64,000 nucleotides of DNA from Agelas oroides (taxonomy: Eukaryota; Porifera; Demospongiae; Agelasida; Agelasidae): NCBI GenBank assembly GCA_949130485.1, contig OX422192.1, forward strand, positions 7,789,085 through 7,853,084. Direction: 5' to 3'. Below are positions 54,801 through 64,000 of the stretch, piece after piece. Position numbers and translations under genes: made by a program. The notes beneath the pieces were generated by a model. It ran no database searches, was not told where the DNA came from, and was given only the letters and a program-made list of their open reading frames with translations. Position 1 is the first letter of the stretch. Every line of letters starts with the position of its first letter.

Positions 54801-57800
54801 GAACTGGGAGGTCCTTTCCCTCAGGTTTGTCTATGAACCAGCTGGCCTGAGAGTTCAAGTTCAGAGTGTCAAACATCAGGCTCCCCGCAGGACTGGAAAA
54901 GGAATAGAAAAAGCATAAATATGCTTATAGTTATATGAAGCACAAGTGACCAGTACATATAGAGGGCGTGCATGAGACGTCATCGGTAGGCAATTTCAGT
55001 ATATTTCCGCACACTTCCGTATATGTGCCACCATCTTGAGAGGGAATGAATAGGGAAGTTATACGACAAGGCCTATTCTATAAGCTTGCTTTGAGGTACG
55101 GAACATGCATTTAGCTTCAACTTCATATTATACACAGAGCTAGTTAACATACCTGTACAAGAAAGGAATGCTACATGTAGGGCCATTGCTAGCGTGGTGA
55201 GTTCGATGCACTAGTACATAAGTCCCATTAAAAATCATCCATTTGGCCTCTCAAGATGGCAGCATAGCAACGGTTGCTATGGTGATGCAATGACATAAAT
55301 GCACATCCTCTATGTACAATTAGCCCCATCCCCGGTAAATACTTGGAGGGAATGAAGGGTGGAGAGAGAGTGCATAGAGAGGCGCACGAGCAATCCAGCC
55401 TACAAACCACAGGTATTCAAAAACACTAATATAGTTGATACAGGCACAGGAGCATAATGAGTAAAAAAATTGAGTATGAAATGTAGAGAAAATTATGGAA
55501 AAAAGAAGGGCATTATCTCGTCAGGTGTGTTGGTGGTGCAGTAGCAGTAGGTGTGTTGCATTATTTCAGGATGGGAAAGGAACCAGCAGAAAACAAACTG
55601 TTCCTAAAACGGAAACCCAGAGAGTGTACTTGGAGATGTGATGTAAACTCTTCATGGTCTTATTTACAGACCCCACCAATATTTACAAGCGTAACGAGTG
55701 GGACATCAAGCATAATGGGTGGTTGAGGGAACATAACACGAGGGAATATTGGGAATTACAAAACAGCACAATGGACCAGTTATTCAGAATAATGTACGTG
55801 TGCCTAACTGTCTGGCATCTTATGATGAAACTCAAGAAAGGTGTAGATTGTGAATTCATTAAAAATACCAACATTCTTTGCTACATTAGTTTTGTATTGA
55901 CTCATTTCACAAGCAATCCAGCCTAAAAACCACAGGTATTCGAAAACACCAGGTGCATAATTCCAGAGGCTTCCCCTCCATTCTGAGTTTGCCACACAAT
56001 TAAACTAGCTATCCATTAGAAATGACTGGAAATCTGTGCCAAAACTTCCAGCGAAGGTATGTTTTCATTGTTGCTTAGACAATTAACTTGAAACAATTCT
56101 GTAGAACCAGTTGTGCGTGGGATACAAGCTGTTCTGTACAGTTGTAAAATTTTGGGCACAGATGGTTGCTATTGGGAGTAAAGGGTTATATTTCTGAGGA
56201 TAAATCCAAACACTCCTCACCTTACATGTACATGCCTATTTCCAAGGAAAAACCACAGCACTCGTCATAACCCAGAAACACAGCATTTCTCACATTAAAG
56301 CCAGGATAAACCTATGGCACTCCTCACCTTTCCTTGACACCCAAGCAGACAATGGGGTATTCTTCATCTTCCTGCACAAGAGCTTCAATCATGTGTACTG
56401 GCTGTGGGATCGTGCACTCAAACAGCTATAACAGGAAGAGTAAATACATGTAGACAGTATATTATGAAATCGAAAATTATTCAGTTGCATATTTCGATTG
56501 CATTGCCGTGTTTGAAGTGTTGTATCGCTGAACTTCTGTTAAGGGCGGTGCTCATACGTGCCATATCGACTCATGCATCTATGAAGCGCATATGAGTCCC
56601 GCCCTTAATGGAACTTCAGCGATACGACACTTCAAACGTACCAATACAATCAAAATACATGACAGAATAATCTTTGATCTCCACATCGCATTGCCGTGCT
56701 TGAGTTGTATCACTGAACTTCTGTTAAGGGTGGGGCTCATATGTGCCACATACATACATGCATCTACGAGGCATGTATAAGCCCCACCCTTAACAGAAGT
56801 TCAGCAATACGACGCTTCAAACACAGCGATGTGATCTGTAAATATGTGACGAAATAGTCCTTGATTTCCACACGGGACTGTCGCAAGTAGACAGTATGCT
56901 TGATGTTATGAGTAGACTAAAGCTAAAAGCCAACTGATGCTTCCATTGGTGGCTCAAGCCAGAGGCTCTGGCCTCAACCTCAAGCACAGGATGTGTACAT
57001 TGCAGCATACCAGTTAACAATTAGTTAACAATTAGTTAACAATTCTGCAATTATTCTAAGTCAGTAAGGGAGACAATTGCTTAGTCAAACTTCTACACAG
57101 GTGATTACATGTGCAAGAGCGCATAAGAACGGGCGGCTAGAGTAAGAGCGTGTAACTCCAATAGAAGCCCGTAGTCCGGGCAAAATTATTGAAAATAGAA
57201 CACCCGGTCATGTGCTTAGCAACAGTGGCTTATGTTTACGCACAGCTGTGCAGTACGTGTTACTCTTTTTAGTACTCGCGGTAAACTCCACCCGGTTTCG
57301 AATTTTACGTAGTTACACGCTCCTACTCTAGCCACCCATTTTAATGTGCTCTTGCATGTGTAGTCTTTGTAACTGGTTTTGTTCTCCTCACAGCTCTCCT
57401 TACACGCGTACTGTTTCAGCTCCTACGTAATTGTGAACTCAGTTCAGTGTGAAACCATAACTGTGTCATGTGACTTAATTATATTCATTGTACTTCATCA
57501 CAAAGGGTCCTTTGTATGAACGTAAGTAGCTTCAACATGCATGTACATGCTATAGAGGCCTGCGTGGCTAGGTATAGTAGACATTCTTCAACTTATTTAT
57601 GCTTTACACTAGCCTAAAAGTTTTCAAGAAACTTGTTCATTACACCAAACATTTCAACCACACTACGGTGGTCTTCTTTAGTGGCAATAATACAACAATA
57701 GCACATCAACAGACACCTATGGACACATAGATGAGAAGCCACCGTGTAACTTTGCTGCTAATGTGTGCATACCATGACGTGCATGAAGGCATGCTTCGGC

Positions 57801-60800
57801 TGGTACCACTGCATGAGTAGAACTCCCTTAGGAACTGCAGCAATCAGGTATCTCTGGTCTGTGAACGGATTGCGTGCTACAGGAAGATGGATGGGTTTGA
57901 AGCTATCAAAGTACATGTACACGTGCATGACAAACACCGCAACGCATGCATACATGTAGGTCAGAAAAATGTGCATAAGAGTATTTTGCCAGCATACTTT
58001 CAAGCGTTAATGGGCACACTATAAATCTTGCCATTTTGCTGGCATAATACAGGAGTTTTTCCTAAAGGTGTGGACACGACTACTGGCTGTCTTCAACAGC
58101 TGCCAAAAGAGAGCTTTGTTTAATACAAAACTATTTCACTGACCGCCAAGAGAATTCCTTGTAAGCCGATCCTAAATCCTCCTTAATGCTTCAATATAAC
58201 AAGCGCTAAACATTGCATGAAAAGTATTCATCACACTGAAATCCTCCATAAAATATTAGCAGCGTAATCATCACACTGTTTGAGCATACTATTCACTAGA
58301 TGTACTCACATATGCAACACTTGTAGCATCCTTTAGAGTCGGGTATCTTTGCTGTGTGTGATCTGTTCCTGAAAACGGAGATATGACATCACAGTTATAG
58401 ATATGTGGGTGGTTCAAGTAAAATTCAAACTTTGTCACATGACTCCGCAATGGAAAGACTTACAGGTTATTAAAGTTGCTTTTCTTCATCTACAAATGTG
58501 CAGGTATATTTTATATATAACCCAGTGGGTGTTAGCCACACCCACCATGTGATTCTATGAATATCATTAATATTTGTTGAACCACTCACATATTTACACA
58601 ATCATGCATGATCACAAGTTATTGGAAGGTACTGCAGCCCACGAGTGCAACAACTGTCATTATCCATAACAGAAATAGTTCCACTCTTTTTCCGTGAGAA
58701 CATTACTGCCTACATGTAAATGGAGGACCACTCTACTAACCTGTGTTGCAATGAAGCCTTCTGAGACTCTGTCTGGAAGAGCAGGATCAGGTTCGTCATG
58801 GAAACGAAACGATTGTGGCCTGCAGTACATGAGTACAATGATCAACTTTTGCTACTTCAATTGACTAGACAGTGTGCTATCCTGCATTCCCAGGCCTTCC
58901 AAACCATGATCACTTATACATAGCGCTACAAGTTGATGAGCTGGGTTTGGTAATACACATACCGTAGTCTCGTGAAAGAGCGCCCATGGGTGGAGCACCT
59001 TACAAGTCTGCCAAAGAGGGGGGTGGGCACTCTTTCGCAAGACTATGGTATACGCAACTGATCGATTACCACCCATACATCTGTTTCTTGGGATGTGAAA
59101 CACATTCAGGTGCATGTACATTTTACCATATAGCACTAAATTTTTAAGGGTCTTTAGTTTCACAAATTTTCGCAAATTTTCAACCGTTTGCGAAATTATT
59201 TCAACGAAAAAACGTTTGACATGTGAACCACAGTTTTCACGCTCTGACTGCAAAATCATCGATGGACAACATCCCGGAGCTATGCTGCCGAATCCATGAG
59301 GGATGCTCTCCAAAGAGATACATTTGAAGTAGGCATTGCTTTGCTGACAGCTGCGAGCTCGAGTGGACGACAGTGTGACAGTGTGAGTTAGACAGAAATA
59401 GCCACGCCCATAGTACATTAAAGGTGTGGCCTGTGCCTGGTATAGACAGCGAATTCACAAAATTATTTCTACAAAATCTTCAAAAACCACTATTCGCAAA
59501 AAATTTAGCGATTTATGGTATTTTACTCTTACATGTACATCCTACAGGTACATGTACGTTCCCACAAAAAACAAATTTCGCACTATACACAATGTATTTG
59601 AAGAACAGTCACATTGTACATGTATATCAGAGATGAAATTTTTACTGGTGTCTAGTGTATTCAACAGATCTGAAGTTAGTACCTGACAGCCAGATCATGG
59701 CGTTCTCAACTACTCGTAACCAGTGACACGGCCGCGATGACACCTGGAAAAAATAATCACACACACCTATCATGTTATGTCACCTACATGTACAACAACA
59801 CCACTGTCCACATGCTCATATACTCATGATCTAACAATACAAAGTAGGGTACATGCAGGCAGGAAGCCTCACACAAAGCAGAGCGACTACTGTGTTGTGA
59901 AATAAACCGATTGGAGCGGACACTCAGCGACAGCCTGCAATACTTGGAACAACAGCTGTTGAAAGGCCTTCATTGGAATGTCAGTGTTTAGTTTTCTGTA
60001 CAACCTCCAAAATGCTGAGCTATAGACAGCCACGACAGACTGCAACACTGACACTAATGAAACTTGTTCGCTTGCCTACCAGCGTTACAAGATCGTGAGC
60101 AATGGAGGTCGAGTTGGATGCTCACACTGAGCTCGTTCACTTCCTCAGTAGCTCTAACTACTGTGCGATCAAGATCACATGTGCCTGTAGTTGTGCGAGG
60201 GCCCCTAGGGGTCACAAACATGATGTACAAATACAAATGCATGTACTCTAGTATTTACGTGTACATGGTATGCCGAGATTTAGGATGCACTTACACAGCC
60301 TCACTGCACTTGGCAACAAGCTAGCATACAAGGTGTACGCATACACCGGTCTTACCTGTTCCATGACAGGGTCGGGGTTGTTGGTGACCAGGAGGGAGAA
60401 CAGACCCTCTTCTGCCCCCAGTAGAATGTATTGCACTGAATAGCAGAGTGTAAGTATAGCTTGTAACTTGTCTAAGATAAATTGCCACCACGGAAATATG
60501 TATTTTCATTAGTACAATAATGTCACTGAGCTTGCAATATACAGTTGTACGTACAGCTAGCCTCATTCCCAATGTCCAGTTTTTGATCACTTACAGTATG
60601 CAAAAACGGAGGGGAGGGGGAAGGCCTGGTCCCCCTTGCAATATACAGTTGTACATTCAGCTATACATGCAACAGGAGCTTATGAACGACAAAGCCATGA
60701 AGAAGCATGTAACTACATATGTGGCAGTCCCAGATAGAACATTATTCCGTCACGTATTTTGAGCGCATCAATGAGTTTGACACGCTGTAGCGCTGAGCTT

Positions 60801-63356
60801 CCAATAGGGGCGGGGCTCATACACACTTCGTATATTCATGCAATTACAGAGCCCTGCCCTTAGCGGAAGCTCAGCGTTATAGTGCAAAAACGGAGGGGAG
60901 GGGGAAGGCCTGGTCCCCCTTGCAATATACAGAGCCCTGCCCTTAGCGGAAGCTCAGCGTTATAGTGCAAAAACGGAGGGGAGGGGGAAGGCCTGGTCCC
61001 CCTTGCAATATACAGAGCCCTGCCCTTAGCGGAAGCTCAGCATTATAGTGCAAAAACGGAGGGGAGGGGGAAGGCCTGGTCCCCCTTGCAATATACAGAG
61101 CCCTGCCCTTAGCGGAAGCTCAGCGTTATAGTGCAAAAACGGAGGGGAGGGGGAAGGCCTGGTCCCCCTTGCAATATACAGAGCCCTGCCCTTAGCGGAA
61201 GCTCAGCGTTATAGTGCAAAAACAGAGGGGAGGGGGAAGGCCTGGTCCCCCTTGCAATATACAGAGCCCTGCCCTAGCGGAAGCTCAGTGTTATAGTGCG
61301 TTAAAACTCAGTGATGTGCTCGAAATATGCAACGGAATAATGTTTCAGTTCTATCCGGGACTGCCACATATGTATTCCATACACGTAGGCATGAGTACAA
61401 CCCAAATCCTAAGCAGCCTTGTTCCAAGCTTCATTACTTTCAATCAACTGCAAGTGGTGAAAGCTGGGGGTGCGGCAGGCTTGGAAAGAGACGTGAAAAA
61501 CTGGTGTATGTGTAGCTAGACCCAGGCCTGCCTAGGAAACGGCAGTGAACCACTGGCATACGTGTAGCCAGACCCAGGCCTGCCTAGGAAACGGCAGTGA
61601 ACCACTGGCGTACGTGTAGCTAGACCCAGGCCTGCCTAGGAAACGGCAGTGAACCACTGGCGTACGTGTAGCTAGACCCAGGCCTGCCTAGGAAACGGCA
61701 GTGAACCACTGGCATACGTGTAGCTAGACCCAGGCCTGCCTAGGAAACGGCAGTGAACCACTGGCGTACGTGTAGCTAGACCCAGGCCTGCCTAGGAAAC
61801 AGCAGTGAACCACTGGCGTACGTGTAGCTAGACCCAGGCCTGCCTAGGAAACAGCAGTGAACCACTGGCGTACAATGTATGTGTAGCTAGACCCAGGCCT
61901 GCCTAGGAAATGGCAGCGAACCAGTGGCATAGCCAAACCCAGGCCTGACAGGACACAGACTCAGGCAATTCAGCCCACAATAATGTACACATACATGTAC
62001 GACTCAGCTAGCTAGTCAGAAGAGAAGCCAGTAGAGTCCGAACAAGACACAACGCAGTGTTCATGAAAAGGAGACATCAAATGACACATTGAGCATGCTA
62101 CCACATATGGAATGTAGGTTATTTGACGTGAAGTTTCTTGGTACTGTCCGCTTCCTCTTGCCTCTACTGAAAGCAATCCACGCTGGTAGTGTCGGCCTTG
62201 CACGACTAAGAAAGCGATCCACGCTGGTAGTGTCGGCCTTGCAAGACTAAGAAAGCGATCCACGCTGGTAGTGTCGGGCTTGCACGACTAAGAAAGCGAT
62301 CCACGCTGGTAGTGTCGGGCTTGCACGACTAAGAAAGCGATCCACGCTGGTAGTGTCGGGCTTGCACGACTAAGAAAGCGATCCACGCTGGTAGTGTCGG
62401 GCTTGCACGACTAAGAAAGCGATCCACGCTGGTAGTGTCGGGCTTGCACAATTAAGAAAGCGATCCACGCTGGTAGTGTCGGCCTTGCACGACTAAGAAA
62501 GCGATCCACGCTGGTAGTGTCGGCCTTGCAAGACTAAGAAAGCGATCCACGCTGGTAGTGTCGGGCTTGCACGACTAAGAAAGCGATCCACGCTGGTAGT
62601 GTCGGGCTTGCACGACTAAGAAAGCGATCCACGCTGGTAGTGTCGGGCTTGCACGACTAAGAAAGCGATCCACGCTGGTAGTGTCGGGCTTGCACGACTA
62701 AGAAAGCGATCCACGCTGGTAGTGTCGGGCTTGCACAATTAAGAAAGCGATCCACGCTGGTAGTGTCGGGCTTGCACGATTAAGAAAGCGATCCACGCTG
62801 GTAGTGTCGGGCTTGCACGATTAAGAAAGCGATCCACACTGGTAGTGTCGGCCTTGCACGACTAAGAACGGTTGGTCATGCTTACCGAACACTTAATATA
62901 TTTATGGTCGGTCACTGTAATAAAACGCACAGAATTTGACCAATGACCGCGCGTAATTTCAACCTCTGGTATGTTTCCTGTACCCTCATTCTTCATGCTG
63001 CTTAAGCCCCACTCTCTGATAAAAACTAACACGCAACAAATAGTCGCCTAGCTCCTGAAGTTAGTCTACACTGTACTTGGTTCCAACTCACAGTTGGTGA
63101 TGGGGTGTACCCAAGCAGCAGCACAGTTCAAGTGCAGGGGGCAGCCGTTGAAGATCTTGGAGAAGTAAGCTCTCCTGTCTCCGTTGGATGCTTTCTTTCT
63201 CCTGCTTGGCTGACTGTTATCTTGTCTTGTCCGTGGGGGGAGTGGAGGACCATCGGATTGCTTGGAGGGCAGCGGGACAGAGCGACCCTGACGTGGGGGG
63301 ACTGGGGGCTGTGAATCCACATTGCCATAGACGGGACTGGATGCTTCATCTGGGGG
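51892..63356 (-). CDS. MAP4K3: MAP4K3/5-type kinase, 3' part (proline-rich linker + CNH domain)
   Basis: Twelve exons in phase: 63092-63356, 60356-60435, 59683-59743, 58741-58819, 58310-58368, 57773-57876, 56328-56425, 54741-54892, 53532-53624, 53272-53342, 52881-52936, 51892-51976; 400 aa plus stop. The gene is partial at its 5' end; the kinase domain must be beyond 64000. GCK-family kinases act upstream of JNK and in nutrient/mTORC1 signalling, and the citron-homology domain is a regulatory beta-propeller. Seen: PxxP-rich linker (PPVPPRQG, GPPLPPRTR), then KIFNGCPLHLNC, QYILLGAEEGLF, AKIPDSKGCYKCC, FTDQRYLIAAVPKGVLLMQW, EYPIVCLGVKE, QLEKDTIFIGLDR, VLSFHKHGMQGKSL, VFHLLGS and IIIETRPSDDTTAPSNIYIL. 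This is the CNH of MAP4K3/5. Symbol is approximate; MAP4K5 is equally possible. Confidence 0.88.
52512..52757. mobile_element. CAAGAGCGCATAAGAAC MITE, copy 3
   Basis: Same ends and interior as the 9143-9403 copy with some substitutions (ACAGGTGGCTGGAGTAAGAG). It lies in the MAP4K intron between the last two exons. Confidence 0.75.
53014..53182. repeat. Near-palindrome between two MAP4K exons
   Basis: AGTGGAGATCACTTTGCAAG and CCTCAAACGCACTTGAGGAATG meet at about 53098. The second half repeats the first in inverse order with a dozen mismatches (GAGTTTGAGTGATC, GAAGACTG, ACTTGCAAAAG). Hairpin element or decayed MITE in an intron. Confidence 0.6.
54665..54722. mobile_element. Minimal TAGCCTCGTTCCCAGGCTC hairpin
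   Basis: TAGCCTCGTTCCCAGGCTCT and AGAGCCTGGGAATGAGGCTA pair across a short loop. A second, truncated copy starts at 54333 (TAGCCTCGTTCCCAGGCTTC). Its right end lies 19 bp from the MAP4K donor at 54741. Confidence 0.75.
54960..55312. mobile_element. AGAGG(G/A)...CATG MITE, copy 2
   Basis: Ends TAGAGGGCGTGCATGAGACG and CATAAATGCACATCCTCTA. The interior is related to 28167-28581. Contains CAAGATGGC(A/G)GCA-type sequence and no ORF. In a MAP4K intron. Confidence 0.5.
56463..56880. mobile_element. Two tandem CATATGTGGCAG-family units
   Basis: Two consecutive palindromic units (about 56463-56660 and 56665-56880). Each has AACTTCTGTTAAGGG(C/T)GG and its complement around a TCATACGTGCCA-like centre. 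The far end GGACTGTCGCAAGTAG is a decayed family terminus. Confidence 0.6.
57114..57354. mobile_element. CAAGAGCGCATAAGAACGGG MITE, copy 4
   Basis: Left arm identical over some 45 bp to the 9143-9403 copy. Here the interior is in inverse orientation relative to the arms. In the MAP4K intron 56426-57772. Confidence 0.8.
58969..59049. mobile_element. Short TACCGTAGTCTCG(T)GAAAGAG hairpin
   Basis: TACCGTAGTCTCGTGAAAGA and the complementary right end CTTTCGCAAGACTATGGTA span 81 bp. Internal GCGCCCATGGG and GGTGGGCAC also pair loosely. Confidence 0.55.
59124..59521. mobile_element. Element with ACCATA(A/T)...AAATTTTT and GCGAAA words
   Basis: ACCATATAGCACTAAATTTT at the left and AAATTTAGCGATTTATGGTA at the right are partly complementary. 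Subterminal TTTCGCAAATTTTC motifs. About 400 bp, MITE-like, in a MAP4K intron. Confidence 0.45.
60555..60635. mobile_element. TAGCCTCATTCCCA element, source-like copy for the 83-bp array
   Basis: TAGCCTCATTCCCA, then TTTTTGATCACTTACAGTAT, GCAAAAACGGAGGGGAGGGGG and AAGGCCTGGTCCCCCTTGCA. The last half reappears in every unit of the array at 60848-61297. Confidence 0.6.
60716..61372. mobile_element. CATATGTGGCAGTCC MITE with an amplified interior
   Basis: Ends are the usual CATATGTGGCAGTCC and GGGACTGCCACATATG. Normal copies are about 250 bp, but this one is 657 bp because an 83-bp unit inside has multiplied. Confidence 0.7.
60848..61297. repeat. 83-bp tandem array, about five copies
   Basis: The word CGGAGGGGAGGGGGAAGG recurs at 60891, 60974, 61057, 61140 and (CAGAGG variant) 61223, an exact 83-bp period. 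Each unit joins the end of one MITE family (CCCTGCCCTTAGCGGAAGC) to the end of another (AAGGCCTGGTCCCCC). Confidence 0.9.
61506..61940. repeat. 52-bp tandem array, about eight copies
   Basis: Unit beginning TAGACCCAGGCCTGCCTAGG and followed by AAACGGCAGTGAACCACTGG, repeated every 52 bp from 61518. A 7-bp insertion makes the last spacing 59. Minisatellite in the MAP4K intron. Confidence 0.9.
62168..62868. repeat. 41-bp tandem array, about 17 copies
   Basis: Unit GAAAGCGATCCACGCTGGTA plus GTGTCGGGCTTGCACGACTAA, period 41 bp. Variants (GGC/GGG, CGACTA/CAATTA) recur in the same order, suggesting a higher-order duplication of roughly seven units. Minisatellite in the MAP4K intron, 0.2 kb from exon 63092. 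Confidence 0.92.
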
Positions 63357-64000
63357 CTGCGTAGCAGAAGATACAAATGGATGATGACACACACACATAT
63401 ACACAAGCACGTACAAGTCCAATAATTTTGGCTGACCAAAACTTTTGTAGACTAGCCACATACAAACATTTTGCAAAAACATTTGAAAGCCACGCCACTT
63501 CTGTCACATGGATCAGTAAACTGATGGCAAGCAAGTTCGGATCATGGTTTACAAAGGATCAGAGGAGGGAGGACATGACGTCACGTCGTAGTGACAATTA
63601 GTGCACGCTGATGACATTCCAAGGGCAAGAATTGTGGATGCAAGCTACAAGGATAGTTCTATGGACTAAGTCATGACGTAGTCAAAATTGGTTATTATGA
63701 TTCACCTCGCAAGCTAGGCTTGAAGGTTGCCAGTTCCACACAAGGTGAGTTAAAGGAGACCATTTAGCTGCCAAACATTTCAAACACTGTCGAAAATTAT
63801 GCACGCCCATTGTGCCCATCACAACTTTGTCCATAGAGTCGTTCGTTTAGCTTGCATCCACACTTCTTGGCCTTGGAATGTCAGTTAATTGTTGGTATCA
63901 CGTGATCGTGTCCCACCTCCTCTGACAAAGGTGTATGGGGTGTTACTATTGGTGAGGAGCATCCTTGCAACAGCCTGAGAATGGCCTTCAGTTCAAGAAG
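63357..64000. other. MAP4K intron or undefined upstream sequence
   Basis: This lies upstream of the first recognised MAP4K exon. No further exon could be confirmed. A minus-strand stretch at the window edge (ELKAILRLLQ) is open but not recognisably MAP4K. CA-rich bases at 63389-63405 only. Confidence 0.4.

Noticed and set aside
62168..62868. Possible CRISPR array
   Set aside because: Units are contiguous with no unique spacers and the genome is eukaryotic; it is a minisatellite.

Overview
The window is animal nuclear DNA. Every recognised gene except one is broken into short exons by GT-AG introns, and the reading phase is kept across every junction I assembled. The protein set is metazoan: PRMT5, JARID2, BAHD1, TACO1, MAP4K and GNS homologues. 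The repeats are mostly non-autonomous DNA transposons (MITEs) with long inverted repeats, plus a tRNA-derived SINE. A marine early-branching invertebrate such as a sponge fits the moderate introns, the actinoporin-like gene and the MITE load, but the taxon is an inference and I cannot name a species.

Layout. 1-4.7 kb: repeats only. 4.68-7.04 kb (-): N-acetylglucosamine-6-sulfatase (GNS), two exons. 7.42-24.0 kb (-): complete PRMT5, 20 exons, 619 aa predicted. Its third intron holds an intronless actinoporin-like pore-former gene (19.19-19.86 kb, -). 24.0-24.4 kb: short divergent promoter interval. 26.2-26.4 kb (-): a lone exon of a BtpA-family protein. 29.5-34.1 kb (+): the N-terminal, PRC2-binding part of a JARID2 homologue. 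35.6-43.4 kb (-): BAHD1, convergent with JARID2. 46.5-49.9 kb (+): TACO1, two exons. 51.9-63.4 kb (-): the 3' half of a MAP4K3/5-type kinase (proline-rich linker and citron-homology domain); its kinase domain must lie beyond 64 kb.

PRMT5 (symmetric arginine methylation), JARID2 (PRC2 cofactor) and BAHD1 (in vertebrates an H3K27me3-linked heterochromatin factor) sit side by side. Three neighbours therefore touch repressive chromatin, though nothing here proves co-regulation. TACO1, GNS and MAP4K are housekeeping, lysosomal and signalling genes with no evident link.

Introns and intergenic DNA are heavily loaded with mobile elements. A hairpin family with termini reading TAGCCTCGTTCCCAGGC or close variants occurs about fifteen times. 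A ~250-bp family starting CAAGAGCGCATAAGAA occurs four times. A family bounded by CATATGTGGCAGTCC and several otherwise different families ending in TACCGTA are also present. The large MAP4K intron (60.4-63.1 kb) carries three different tandem arrays (83, 52 and 41 bp units).

All gene models were assembled by eye from splice signals and remembered protein families. Exon edges are usually supported by phase and homology, but UTRs and transcription starts are not defined.
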